From Clostridia bacterium (GTDB taxonomy: Bacteria; Bacillota; Clostridia; Lachnospirales; Lachnospiraceae), in the NCBI GenBank assembly GCA_910575245.1, contig CAJTEN010000015.1:62001-126000 (forward strand): a stretch of DNA of 64,000 bases. The letters run 5' to 3'. Below are positions 1 through 8,224 of the stretch, in pieces (the first letter of the stretch is position 1; every line of letters begins with the position of its first letter). The translations under genes and the position numbers were made by a program. A model generated the notes under the pieces. That model ran no database searches and was not told the DNA's origin. It saw only the letters and a program-made list of their open reading frames with translations.

Positions 1-19
1 GGCCATATGATATTTCAAT

Positions 20-50
20 ATATTGCCAGAAGAACAGGGCAATATTTTAT
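20..50 (+). terminator. Possible terminator hairpin at the window edge
   Basis: ATATTGCC (20-27) pairs with GGCAATAT (38-45) and is followed by a T-rich stretch. It could end transcription of a gene lying before the window. The stem is short and AT-rich, so this is tentative. Confidence 0.35.
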
Positions 51-62
51 CTATAATGCCAG

Positions 63-91
63 TTTACAAAGCATGGTTTTAGCCCTAATAT
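63..91 (+). promoter_or_regulatory. Promoter of the HAD phosphatase gene
   Basis: TTTACA (63-68) and TAATAT (86-91) are separated by 17 bp, a near-consensus sigma-A promoter. The predicted start point near 98 lies directly before a LacI-type operator at 102-115, so repression by blocking initiation or early elongation is likely. Confidence 0.7.
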
Positions 92-101
92 GGTTAGTGG
101 G

Positions 102-115
102 TGAAATCGATTACA
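102..115. promoter_or_regulatory. LacI-family operator, site 1
   Basis: TGAAATCGATTACA is an almost perfect 14-bp dyad with a central CG, the typical form of a LacI/GalR operator. Closely related 14-mers lie at 1031-1044 and 1135-1148, before the GH13 gene that is linked to a LacI-type regulator gene. This ties the HAD gene to the same regulon. Confidence 0.7.
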
Positions 116-161
116 TGTGGTAAAAGGAACGAACGAAATTATGCCGGCAGGAGGATTTTGG

Positions 162-998
162 ATGAGTCAAAAAATAATTTTCATGGATATTGACGGAACC
201 TTGACAGAACCGGGAGAAAACGTGCCGCCGGAGTCTGCTGTCAGGGCGATAGGGCAGGCCAGGAGAGCAGGACATTATGTTTTACTGTGCACAGGGAGAA
301 GCTATGGTATGCTTATGCCGCTGCTGCAGTATGGTTTTGACGGTGTGGTGGGCAGCTCGGGCGGCTATATCAAGTGCCGGGGAGAAGTAATCTATGATTG
401 TCCGATGACGGAGCGGCAGAGACAGTCTGCCATGGAGATTCTTCAGAGGAACGGTGTGTACAGGACGGTGGAGTGTATGGAAGGTTCCTATACGGATGGT
501 GGATTCAAGGACTTTCTGCGGAAGTATGAGGAAGAACGCGGAGACAGTGAACTTCTTCGCTGGAGGGAACAGCTTGAAAAGTCCCTTAACATTCTGCCGA
601 TGCGGGAATATAAGGGGCAGCCGGCTTATAAAATTGTCTTTATGAGTCCTTCTATGGAGGCATTGAGAGAGCCGCAGGAACTTCTGTCTGATGACTTTGA
701 CTTCTGCATACAGGGGGAGGATCAGTATGGATTTGTGAACGGTGAAGTCGTGAACAGGAAGTTCAATAAGGGTAGAGCCGTGGAAAAGGTCTGCGAATAT
801 CTGCAGATTCCGCTCTCGGATTCGATAGCGGTCGGCGACAGTATGAATGACAGGGAGATGCTGGAAACGGCAGGGGTGAGCATTTGTATGGCAAATGGGA
901 ATGCAGAACTTATGAAAATCGTGGATGATGTATGCCCATCTGTGAAGGAAGATGGTATTTATGCCGCATTCCTGAAATATCATTTAATCGAGGGATGA
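162..998 (+). CDS. HAD-superfamily (Cof-type) phosphatase
   Basis: A 278-residue soluble hydrolase of the HAD superfamily, Cof/YidA type, probably acting on sugar phosphates or similar small phosphoesters. Motif I is MDIDGTL (Asp9 and Asp11, nucleophile and acid/base); motif II is the CTGR stretch near residue 44; motif IV is GDSMNDREML near the C-terminus. The long insert between is a type-C2 cap. I chose the ATG at 162 because GGAGG lies 8-10 bases before it; an in-frame GTG at 117 has no such site and overlaps the operator region. The gene has its own promoter and a LacI-type operator matching those of the next gene, which suggests a role in the same sugar pathway. The exact substrate cannot be read from sequence. 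Confidence 0.85.
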   Translation: MSQKIIFMDIDGTLTEPGENVPPESAVRAIGQARRAGHYVLLCTGRSYGMLMPLLQYGFDGVVGSSGGYIKCRGEVIYDCPMTERQRQSAMEILQRNGVYRTVECMEGSYTDGGFKDFLRKYEEERGDSELLRWREQLEKSLNILPMREYKGQPAYKIVFMSPSMEALREPQELLSDDFDFCIQGEDQYGFVNGEVVNRKFNKGRAVEKVCEYLQIPLSDSIAVGDSMNDREMLETAGVSICMANGNAELMKIVDDVCPSVKEDGIYAAFLKYHLIEG

Positions 999-1030
999 CA
1001 GGAGGGCTGCATGGGGCAGTGTTGATAGTG

Positions 1031-1044
1031 TGGAATCGATTACA
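1031..1044. promoter_or_regulatory. LacI-family operator, site 2 (upstream)
   Basis: TGGAATCGATTACA differs by one base from site 1. Its centre is 104 bp (about ten helical turns) upstream of site 3, which sits at the transcription start of the GH13 gene. An upstream auxiliary operator that permits DNA looping is a reasonable reading. Confidence 0.6.
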
Positions 1045-1089
1045 GCACTATAGACAAATATGCCGTTTGTAATTTGGAAAAACTGTCAA

Positions 1090-1119
1090 TTTACAAATAA
1101 AATGCCAGGATGCTATATT
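1090..1119 (+). promoter_or_regulatory. Promoter of the GH13-lacI operon
   Basis: TTTACA (1090-1095) and TATATT (1114-1119) with an 18-bp spacer and a TGn extension before the -10. The start point near 1126 falls 9 bp before operator site 3. Confidence 0.65.
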
Positions 1120-1134
1120 TAAAACATACTGATG

Positions 1135-1148
1135 TGTAAACGATTTCA
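1135..1148. promoter_or_regulatory. LacI-family operator, site 3
   Basis: TGTAAACGATTTCA has the same TGnAAnCGnTTnCA dyad as sites 1 and 2. It lies just after the predicted start of transcription, the usual place for repression. The regulator at 3186 is the obvious candidate to bind it. Confidence 0.7.
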
Positions 1149-1184
1149 GATATTATTTCAGAGACATAAGGATGGTATAAGACT

Positions 1185-3158
1185 ATGAGCAAGGGAAAGA
1201 CAGGCAGAAAGAAGGCAGACAGAGTGTCCGTCAAAGGTAAGGCAGGTAAGACAATAGCGGGTCAGGCAGGGAGCGAAGAGACGGCAGGAAAGAAAGATAT
1301 GCCGGGTCAGGGGCAGGATACGGGGCTTTTCGAAGAAAGGCTGCGGAAACATCACGATGAACTGCGATGGCTCTATATGGAATTATATGAGAATGATTCC
1401 ATGTTTGCGGAGTTATGTGACCATATGTATCAGTTTTATCTGGAAAGAAATGATGCGCTGAAAGCGCTGGATGCAGACAGGGAGAAGGATAAGGAATGGT
1501 ATAAGCAGAATGACATGATGGGCATGATGTTTTATATCGATAATTTTGCAGGTAACATAAAAGGCGTACAGTCCAGGCTGGACTATATCGAACAGTGTAA
1601 TGTAAATTACATTCATCTGATGCCTTTTCTGGATACGCCCAAAGGACGTTCTGACGGAGGCTATGCGGTTTCGGATTTCAGGAAGGTGCAGGAGAAGCTT
1701 GGCTCCATGGAGGATCTGGAGAACCTTACCGCCGCATGCCATAAGAAGGGTATCAATGTCTGTATGGACTTTGTCATGAATCATACGTCGGAGGAACATG
1801 AGTGGGCGAAGAAGGCGCGCCAGGGCGACGGAGAGTATATGAGCCGGTACTTTTTCTTTGACAATGAAGAGATACCCTCCCAGTATGAGAAGACAGTGCC
1901 GCAGGTATTTCCTACAACGGCGCCGGGGAATTTCACATGGCTTGAGGATATCAGGCATTACGTGATGACTACGTTTTATCCCTATCAGTGGGATTTGAAT
2001 TACAGGAATCCAAGAGTGTTCAATGATATGATGTATAACTTCCTTTATCTGGCCAACAGGGGAATTGATATCATCCGCATTGATGCGGTTCCTTATATCT
2101 GGAAAGAGCTGAATACTTCCTGCCGGAATCTTGAGCAGGTGCACACGATCGTGCGTATGATGCGTATGATCGGTGAGATCATCTGCCCGAGTGTGCTGCT
2201 TCTGGGAGAGGTTGTGATGGAGCCTGAGAAGGTGGTTCCTTATTTCGGAACGGTGGAGAAGCCGGAATGCCATATGCTCTATAACGTGACCACAATGGCG
2301 ACCACATGGCATACGGTGGCGACCCGGGATGTGAGGCTGCTGAAGCGTCAGCTTGATATCGTTAACGCGCTGCCGAAGGATTATGTATTCCTGAATTATC
2401 TGCGCTGCCATGACGATATCGGCTGGGGACTGGATTACGGTACTCTGATGACGGAGGGAATCGGAGAACGTTCCCATAAGCAGTATCTGAATGATTATTT
2501 CCAGGGATATGCAGGGGACAGCAACAGCCGCGGCGAATTGTATAATGCGGATCCGGTTACCGGAGACGCCAGATTCTGCGGTACGACGGCATCTATGTGC
2601 GGTATCGAGAAAGCCGGATCTGAGCTGGATGAGGCAGCGATGGAGAAGGCAGTCAGGATGGACCTGATGCTCCATGCATATATGTTTATGCAGTCAGGTA
2701 TTCCTGTTCTATACAGCGGAGATGAGATCGGGCAGGTCAACGACTACACTTACAAGAAGGATCCGGATAAGGCGGCGGATTCCAGATATATCCACCGTGG
2801 GGCAATGAACTGGGAGCTGGCAGGAAACAGGGAGAAACCAGGCACGGTGGAATACCAGATGTTCCAGGGACTTGAGAAGCTTGAGAAGATTCGCAGGACG
2901 GAGAAGGTATTTGTAACGGATGCGGATACCTGGACGATCGAGACATGGGATAATTCGGTATTGTGCATAGGCAGATATTATGAAGGCGAGAAGATCATCG
3001 GGCTGTTTAATTTCAGCGAATATGACAAGACGGCATGGATCAATGAGACGGACGGGGAGTACGTGGAACTGATTTCGGGAAGTAAGATGCAGCCCATCGG
3101 AGTCAACATACCGGCTTACGGATATTATTATATGAAAAGGCTCGCCGTAACAGATTAG
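1185..3158 (+). CDS. GH13 amylosucrase-like alpha-glycosidase
   Basis: A 657-residue cytoplasmic enzyme without signal peptide, resembling GH13 subfamily 4 (amylosucrase and relatives), which transfer or hydrolyse glucose from sucrose-type substrates. After about 45 lysine/glycine-rich residues comes an alpha-helical domain (about 48-110) and then the TIM barrel. The catalytic set is visible: nucleophile Asp300 in RIDAV, acid/base Glu342 in LLLGEV, and the transition-state Asp in CHDDIGWG (His409-Asp411). SDGGYAV and WDLNY are also typical of amylosucrases. Whether it makes polymer, hydrolyses sucrose or acts on another glucoside is not shown. It shares a transcript with the LacI-type gene 27 bp downstream, and two LacI-type operators flank its promoter. 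Confidence 0.85.
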   Translation: MSKGKTGRKKADRVSVKGKAGKTIAGQAGSEETAGKKDMPGQGQDTGLFEERLRKHHDELRWLYMELYENDSMFAELCDHMYQFYLERNDALKALDADREKDKEWYKQNDMMGMMFYIDNFAGNIKGVQSRLDYIEQCNVNYIHLMPFLDTPKGRSDGGYAVSDFRKVQEKLGSMEDLENLTAACHKKGINVCMDFVMNHTSEEHEWAKKARQGDGEYMSRYFFFDNEEIPSQYEKTVPQVFPTTAPGNFTWLEDIRHYVMTTFYPYQWDLNYRNPRVFNDMMYNFLYLANRGIDIIRIDAVPYIWKELNTSCRNLEQVHTIVRMMRMIGEIICPSVLLLGEVVMEPEKVVPYFGTVEKPECHMLYNVTTMATTWHTVATRDVRLLKRQLDIVNALPKDYVFLNYLRCHDDIGWGLDYGTLMTEGIGERSHKQYLNDYFQGYAGDSNSRGELYNADPVTGDARFCGTTASMCGIEKAGSELDEAAMEKAVRMDLMLHAYMFMQSGIPVLYSGDEIGQVNDYTYKKDPDKAADSRYIHRGAMNWELAGNREKPGTVEYQMFQGLEKLEKIRRTEKVFVTDADTWTIETWDNSVLCIGRYYEGEKIIGLFNFSEYDKTAWINETDGEYVELISGSKMQPIGVNIPAYGYYYMKRLAVTD

Positions 3159-3185
3159 GCAGGCCGTAGCCATAAGGAGCAGGAG

Positions 3186-4160
3186 ATGAATATAGAGAAG
3201 ATCGCGGAAATGTCGGGCGTTTCCAGAGCAGCGGTTTCCCGTTATTTTAACAACGGATATATTTCGGAGGAGAAGCGTGAAGCAATTCGGAAAGTGGTAG
3301 AGGAGACCGGATACAGACCGTCCGTGCAGGCACAGACGCTGAGGACGAAGAAGACGAAGATGATCGGTGTGATCGTTCCTAAGGTAGCCTCCGCATCGAT
3401 CGGAAGAATCGTGGAGGGAATCTTGTCCGTGATCAATGAAAATGGCTATCAGATGCTTCTGGCTGTCACCCAGAACAACCCCAAGAAGGAACTGGAATAC
3501 CTGTCGGCGTTCAGCGAGAAACAGGTGGACGGCGTGATTCTGCTGGGTACAGTCTTTCTGGCGGAGCATAAGCGGATCCTGAAGAATCTGTCGGTACCGG
3601 TGGTGATTGTCGGACAGCAGCTGACAGGGTATAATTGCGTGTTCCATGATGACTATCACGCATTCTACGATCTTACACGTCTGGTATTGGATAAAGGAAG
3701 AAGCCGGCTTGGATATATCGGGGTAATGCAGCAGGATATAGCCGTCGGCGAGGAGCGGTACAAGGCTTTTCAGGATGCGGTACATGACACAGGACACGGC
3801 GGGCTGGCAGAGAATTATGTGGTTGCTTCTTTTACGGTCAGTTCCGGATACGAAAAGGCGAGAGAACTTCTGGAAAAATGCAAGAATCTGGATGCTTTGA
3901 TCTGCGCAACAGATACCATAGCAACCGGAGCGGTGCAGTATTTGAGAGAGCAGGGCATCCATGTGCCGGAAGAGATTCTTGTGGCCGGGCAGGGAGATTC
4001 TGCCATGGCAAGAGTGGCAATCCCTTCGCTGATTACAATTCATTATTCTTACGAGAACAGCGGGGAACTGGCCGTCCATATGCTGATGGAGGCACTTGCT
4101 GAGAGAGAGGCGAAGACAACATCAAAAGAAATGAAGTTGGGATATTATATCGTGGAATAG
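3186..4160 (+). CDS. LacI-family transcriptional regulator
   Basis: 324 residues: an N-terminal LacI helix-turn-helix (about 2-25, with GVSRAAVSRYFNNG), a hinge helix around residues 45-58, then a periplasmic-binding-protein-like sugar-sensing domain. It follows the GH13 gene at 27 bp with AAGGAGCAGGAG before the ATG, so both are probably one operon. The three 14-bp operators at 102, 1031 and 1135 fit its family. It is therefore most likely the local repressor of the HAD and GH13 genes, with a sugar from the GH13 pathway as inducer (inference). Confidence 0.9.
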   Translation: MNIEKIAEMSGVSRAAVSRYFNNGYISEEKREAIRKVVEETGYRPSVQAQTLRTKKTKMIGVIVPKVASASIGRIVEGILSVINENGYQMLLAVTQNNPKKELEYLSAFSEKQVDGVILLGTVFLAEHKRILKNLSVPVVIVGQQLTGYNCVFHDDYHAFYDLTRLVLDKGRSRLGYIGVMQQDIAVGEERYKAFQDAVHDTGHGGLAENYVVASFTVSSGYEKARELLEKCKNLDALICATDTIATGAVQYLREQGIHVPEEILVAGQGDSAMARVAIPSLITIHYSYENSGELAVHMLMEALAEREAKTTSKEMKLGYYIVE

Positions 4161-4197
4161 GTGTAGGACATTTAAATATAAAGGAGGCGTTGAAACA

Positions 4198-4281
4198 CTG
4201 AAGAAATTTGAGTATGTAATTATGGACGAAGTGGGGATTCATGCAAGACCGGCGGGACTTCTCGTGAAGGAAGCCAAGTGA
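4198..4281 (+). pseudogene. ptsH: Truncated ptsH (HPr) remnant
   Basis: Following AAGGAGG (4182-4188), a frame beginning with CTG at 4198 reads a 27-residue peptide containing DEVGIHARPAGLLVKEAK and then stops. This is the N-terminus of HPr; counted from the CTG, the phosphorylated histidine falls exactly at position 15. The rest of HPr (about 60 residues, including the Ser46 region) is absent and the usual ATG is CTG. It directly precedes ptsI, as ptsH normally does. It cannot encode a working HPr. Most likely an internal deletion plus start-codon loss; a functional HPr would have to be encoded elsewhere. Confidence 0.8.
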
Positions 4282-4321
4282 AATAAATCTCTGACAGAGA
4301 CAAAGGAGGCAGTGGGGAAAT

Positions 4322-5944
4322 ATGGTTACATTATCCGGCAGATCGGTTTATAAGGGTATTATTATCGGTCCGGTGGCGGTTCTGAAGAAGGATGGCCAGC
4401 AGGTCAAGAGAACCCGGATAACGGATGTGGAAGCCGAACTGTCCCGTTTGAAAATGGCAGGAGAACAGGCACAGGTTCAGCTGCAGAAGCTGTACGGCAA
4501 GGCGGTAAAAGAGGCTGGGGAGGCCAGTGCGGCTATTTTTGAAGTGTATCAGATGATGCTGGAAGATGATGATTATCTTGATGCCATCCATAACATGATA
4601 CAGACAGAGCTGGTTAATGCTGAGTATGCGGTTGCAATGACGGGAGATAATTTCTCTGAGATGTTTGCCAATATGGACGATGACTATATGAAGGCCAGGG
4701 CGGCGGATGTCAAGGATATTTCCAATCGTCTTGTCAGAAATCTTATGGGACAGGAAGAGGTGGATCTTGCGTCTATGGAACCTTCTATTATCGTGGCGGA
4801 CGATTTAAGTCCCAGCGAGACGGTTCAGATGGATAAGGAGAAGATACTTGCCTTCGTGACTGTGCACGGCTCCACCAATTCTCATGCGGCGATTCTGGCC
4901 AGAATGATGAATATTCCGGCGCTGATCGGTGTACCGGTGAATCTGGATGAGGTCAATACGGGGATGCAGGCGGTAGTGGACGGCTTTAAGGGAGAAGTGA
5001 TCTTCGGGCCTTCCGAAGAGATCTGTTCGGAGGTAGAAGAGAGAATTCGTGAGGAACAGGAGAAGATGAAGCTGCTGCAGACATTAAAGGGCAAGGAAAA
5101 TGTCACGCCTTCCGGGCAGAAGATCAACATCTATGCCAATATTGGCAGTGTTTCGGACGTAGGGGATGTGCTGGAGAACGATGCAGGCGGCATCGGCTTG
5201 TTCCGCAGTGAATTTTTGTATTTGGGGAGGGATGATTTCCCTACGGAGGAAGAGCAGTTTCAGGCTTACAGGCAGGTAGTGCAGACGATGGCGGGGAAGA
5301 AAGTTATTATCCGTACGCTGGACATCGGGGCAGATAAACAGGTGGATTATTTCAAGCTGGGTAAGGAGGACAATCCTGCGATGGGATACCGGGCGATCCG
5401 TATCTGTTTAAAACAGCCCGGGATATTCAAGGTGCAGCTGCGTGCCCTGCTTCGTGCAGCCGTATACGGGAACCTTTCCATTATGTATCCGATGATCATA
5501 TCTGTGGAAGAAGTAAGACGGATCTATGAGATCGTAGACGAAGTGAAGGCAGAACTGGACGAGGATCAAGTTCCCTATAAAATGCCGGAGCAGGGTATCA
5601 TGATCGAGACGCCTGCGGCGGTGATGGTCAGTGACGAACTGGCAGAACTGGTGGACTTTTTCAGTATTGGTACCAACGACCTGACGCAGTATACACTGGC
5701 CCTGGACAGGCAGAATGAGAAGCTGTATGACTTCTACAATCCGCATCATAAGGCGGTCCTGCGTATGATCAAGATGGCAGCTGATAATGCGCACAAGTGC
5801 GGCAAGTGGATCGGAATCTGCGGTGAGCTGGGCGCTGATTTGGAACTTACCGAGGAATTCCTGCGGATGGGCCTGGACGAATTGTCGGTGGTGCCTTCGA
5901 TGGTACTCCGGGTGAGAAAAGCGGTGAGAGAGGCCAATATATAA
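4322..5944 (+). CDS. ptsI: PTS enzyme I (phosphoenolpyruvate-protein phosphotransferase)
   Basis: 540 residues, the usual length. The cytoplasmic enzyme takes phosphate from PEP and passes it to HPr to drive PTS sugar uptake. The N-terminal HPr-binding and phosphohistidine domains carry His188 in GSTNSHAAI; the C-terminal PEP-binding barrel shows GGIGLFRSEFLY, the FFSIGTNDLTQY stretch and GICGELG with the catalytic Cys. All parts look intact. AAAGGAGG lies 12 bases before the ATG. The neighbour upstream is only a fragment of ptsH, so the enzyme depends on an HPr from another locus. Confidence 0.93.
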   Translation: MVTLSGRSVYKGIIIGPVAVLKKDGQQVKRTRITDVEAELSRLKMAGEQAQVQLQKLYGKAVKEAGEASAAIFEVYQMMLEDDDYLDAIHNMIQTELVNAEYAVAMTGDNFSEMFANMDDDYMKARAADVKDISNRLVRNLMGQEEVDLASMEPSIIVADDLSPSETVQMDKEKILAFVTVHGSTNSHAAILARMMNIPALIGVPVNLDEVNTGMQAVVDGFKGEVIFGPSEEICSEVEERIREEQEKMKLLQTLKGKENVTPSGQKINIYANIGSVSDVGDVLENDAGGIGLFRSEFLYLGRDDFPTEEEQFQAYRQVVQTMAGKKVIIRTLDIGADKQVDYFKLGKEDNPAMGYRAIRICLKQPGIFKVQLRALLRAAVYGNLSIMYPMIISVEEVRRIYEIVDEVKAELDEDQVPYKMPEQGIMIETPAAVMVSDELAELVDFFSIGTNDLTQYTLALDRQNEKLYDFYNPHHKAVLRMIKMAADNAHKCGKWIGICGELGADLELTEEFLRMGLDELSVVPSMVLRVRKAVREANI

Positions 5945-5968
5945 CAGAACAGGAAGCTTCCTGTTCTG
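5945..5968. repeat. Perfect 24-bp palindrome between ptsI and ybaK
   Basis: CAGAACAGGAAG and its exact reverse complement meet at AAGCTT. No T-run follows; instead TATAAT appears at 5970-5975. It may be a hairpin that protects or ends the ptsI message, or an operator for the next gene. The sequence does not decide. Confidence 0.5.
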
Positions 5969-6010
5969 CTATAATACATATTATCCGGAATTGCAAGGAG
6001 GAGACATAAG

Positions 6011-6478
6011 ATGTCGATTGAGAGAGTAAAGGCATATTTTAAGAGATTTGATATGGAGGACAGGGTTCTGGAGTTTGAAGTATCGAGCGCCACAGTGGAG
6101 CTGGCGGCGGCTGCACTGAACTGTGAACCGCAGCGGATTGCGAAGACACTTTCTTTTATGCTGGGCGGTCAGGCAATTCTGATCTGCACGGCGGGAGATG
6201 CGAAGATAGACAATCATAAATATAAAGAGAGGTTCGGGACGAAGGCGAAGATGCTCTCCTTCGAGGAAGTGGAAGCGTTGACAGGACATGCCGTGGGCGG
6301 CGTGTGCCCCTTTGCGGTGAAGGAAGGCGTGGAGGTGTATCTGGATGTGTCTCTGAAGCGTTTCGTGACCGTGTATCCTGCCTGCGGGAGCGCCAACAGT
6401 GCGATTGAGCTTACAATTCCGGAACTGGAGAAGTATTCGGGATATAAGGAGTGGGTGGATGTCTGTAAAGGGTATTGA
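6011..6478 (+). CDS. YbaK/EbsC-family aminoacyl-tRNA deacylase
   Basis: 155 residues, the length and fold pattern of YbaK/ProX proteins that hydrolyse mischarged tRNA (for example Cys-tRNA(Pro)) in the cytoplasm. The invariant lysine is Lys45 in RIAKTLSF; GGVCPF and the CGSANSAIEL segment line the pocket. AAGGAGG precedes the ATG. The stop overlaps the TTG that could start the next frame, so the downstream gene may be translationally coupled. Confidence 0.88.
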   Translation: MSIERVKAYFKRFDMEDRVLEFEVSSATVELAAAALNCEPQRIAKTLSFMLGGQAILICTAGDAKIDNHKYKERFGTKAKMLSFEEVEALTGHAVGGVCPFAVKEGVEVYLDVSLKRFVTVYPACGSANSAIELTIPELEKYSGYKEWVDVCKGY

Positions 6479-6513
6479 CCAGGAAAGGACGAAAGGATAT
6501 CTGTAGACAGGCT

Positions 6514-7254
6514 ATGGCAGAACAGGAATATTTTAAGAATGCACTATCTGATTTTACATATGAAGCAGCCAGCGGCGGGGCGATCCGTCACCTGGCAGAC
6601 TTGGGATATACGGTGAAGCAGATCTGTGAGCAGCTTTCTTTTCCGACACCCTATGCGCGGGTGCAGAAGGAGGTCTGGCAGCGGCTGACCGATACGGGTG
6701 TGATACTGACAGAAGAGCCGGGAAGCGGTGCGGACGGGAAAACGGGCAAAGCCGAGTATGTGGTAGAACATGATAAATACGGCAGAACCAGCTTCCGCCT
6801 GGTCGCGTCTGCAGACAGAGAAAGAACAGGGCAGGCAGTCTGCTGGAAGGAAAGACGGTTTCATGAAAGTCCGGGCGCGGAAAATGGCAGGAAGCTGGCA
6901 GCCTATCTGGCAGAGCGATGCAATGCAAATGATAATGAGGCATATATTTCCTGCAGGATCGGCCTGATGCTTCGCAGAAATCCGGCGGAGTATGGGGTGA
7001 GGACAGCGGTTTTGAACGAACGGCAGAGAGAATACCTGTCAGGGCTTCCGTGGGAAGAGAAGCTCTGCTATCACAGACTGGATAAACGGATGCAGGAGAT
7101 TGCGGTTCGCTTGTATGCGGCAGGGAAGCTGGAAGAGAGCTGCTATTTTATGAAAACAGGTGAGAAGACGATTATAGACGTAATAATTCTTGACTCGTTA
7201 TATTGTGAGACAAAGAGAGGATTGAAAATGGGAAGTCGTTTTAAGGACGTTTAG
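6514..7254 (+). CDS. Uncharacterised protein upstream of an acyltransferase
   Basis: About 246 residues, not recognised. The N-terminal half contains a helix-rich segment (AIRHLADLGYTVKQICEQL) that resembles a small helical or HTH-like unit. No signal peptide or membrane helix is evident. The start is uncertain: the ATG at 6514 has AAAGGA 15 bases upstream, while an in-frame TTG at 6475 overlaps the stop of ybaK. It ends 15 bp before the acyltransferase gene, so the two are likely co-transcribed and may work together. Confidence 0.7.
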   Translation: MAEQEYFKNALSDFTYEAASGGAIRHLADLGYTVKQICEQLSFPTPYARVQKEVWQRLTDTGVILTEEPGSGADGKTGKAEYVVEHDKYGRTSFRLVASADRERTGQAVCWKERRFHESPGAENGRKLAAYLAERCNANDNEAYISCRIGLMLRRNPAEYGVRTAVLNERQREYLSGLPWEEKLCYHRLDKRMQEIAVRLYAAGKLEESCYFMKTGEKTIIDVIILDSLYCETKRGLKMGSRFKDV

Positions 7255-7269
7255 AGATGGAGGACAAAC

Positions 7270-8115
7270 ATGGAAAGACAGGAACTATACCGTCTGATCA
7301 GTCTGCCGCCTGAAATGATTGAACGGCTGCAGGAAGTGGAAGCAGCAACAGACCTGGAAGGAATAGAAGATACTCTACGGCAGATGATGGACGCAAAGAC
7401 AGCGGCAGCGGCTTATAAGAGTCTGGAATCCCGGCTTGGGGAGGATGAGGGACACATGGCAATGCTGTATTGCCAACTGGAATGCGCCAGGCGCATATAT
7501 GGACAATACAAGGAGAAGGGGATTTCACAGGTAGTTTATGTGGATACCATGAAATGCTTTAGCAGGTTTATCGGAGAATGCAATAAGAAGAATGGGTGGA
7601 TGTTCTTTGACAGAGGCTGGTGGACCTACCGGCAGGTTAGTATGAGTCTGTTCCGTATCGGGACTCTGGAGTTTGAATTGGATAAGAGCGGCAAAGAGAA
7701 GGCTGTTGCGGTTCATATACCATCCGATGCCGATCTGTCAGAGCGGGCAGTGGACAGTTCTCTTGAGCAGGCCGGCAGCTTTTTCAGGAGGTATTATCCC
7801 GATTATCAATATGACAAATATATCTGTGATTCATGGCTGCTGTCACCGGTGCTGCAGGAACTTCTGCCCAGGCAGTCGAATATTGTGCGGTTTCAGGAGC
7901 GTTTCGTGATAACAGGGCGAAATGAGGAGGAGAAAGAATATATAGAATGGCTGTTTCAGGTGCCTGTCAATACGGCGTACCGGAAACTGCCCGAAAGTAC
8001 GGCTCTCCAGAGAAAAGCGAAGGAACTGCTTCTTGCCGGTGGGAATATCGGTACCGCTTATGGATTTATGGAAGCTTCAGGCAGTATTGGATCCGGCAGT
8101 CAGCGGAAGGAATGA
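7270..8115 (+). CDS. GNAT-like acyltransferase domain protein
   Basis: 281 residues in the pattern of two-part proteins with an N-terminal N-acyltransferase-type helical domain (about 1-125) and a C-terminal GNAT-like domain. Telling stretches are RIGTLEFEL, VHIPSDADLS, CDSWLLSP and SNIVRFQERF. The acyl acceptor is unknown for this family, so I give no substrate. GGAGG lies before the ATG. It appears to be the last gene of the ptsI-ybaK direction and converges on the GH30 gene. Confidence 0.7.
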   Translation: MERQELYRLISLPPEMIERLQEVEAATDLEGIEDTLRQMMDAKTAAAAYKSLESRLGEDEGHMAMLYCQLECARRIYGQYKEKGISQVVYVDTMKCFSRFIGECNKKNGWMFFDRGWWTYRQVSMSLFRIGTLEFELDKSGKEKAVAVHIPSDADLSERAVDSSLEQAGSFFRRYYPDYQYDKYICDSWLLSPVLQELLPRQSNIVRFQERFVITGRNEEEKEYIEWLFQVPVNTAYRKLPESTALQRKAKELLLAGGNIGTAYGFMEASGSIGSGSQRKE

Positions 8116-8133
8116 AAACTCTTACTCCCACGG

Positions 8134-8175
8134 GCAGCGAGCCGGGGCCAGGATTGCCTGACACTGACTCGCTGC
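8134..8175 (+). repeat. Hairpin between convergent genes
   Basis: GCAGCGAG (8134-8141) pairs with CTCGCTGC (8168-8175) around a 26-nt loop, 20 bp after the acyltransferase stop. It could be a weak 3' hairpin; no T-run follows. Confidence 0.3.
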
Positions 8176-8224
8176 GAGGATTAAATGTCATGACAGGAAT
8201 TGTATGACATCGGATCCAGGGACA

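Noticed and set aside
1413..2675. 420-codon minus-strand frame within the GH13 gene
   Set aside because: Antisense shadow rich in His, Ile and Arg, without any motif.
2709..4079. Long minus-strand frame opposite the LacI-type gene and the end of the GH13 gene
   Set aside because: It mirrors two well-supported genes, has no ribosome site and no domain pattern; a composition artefact.
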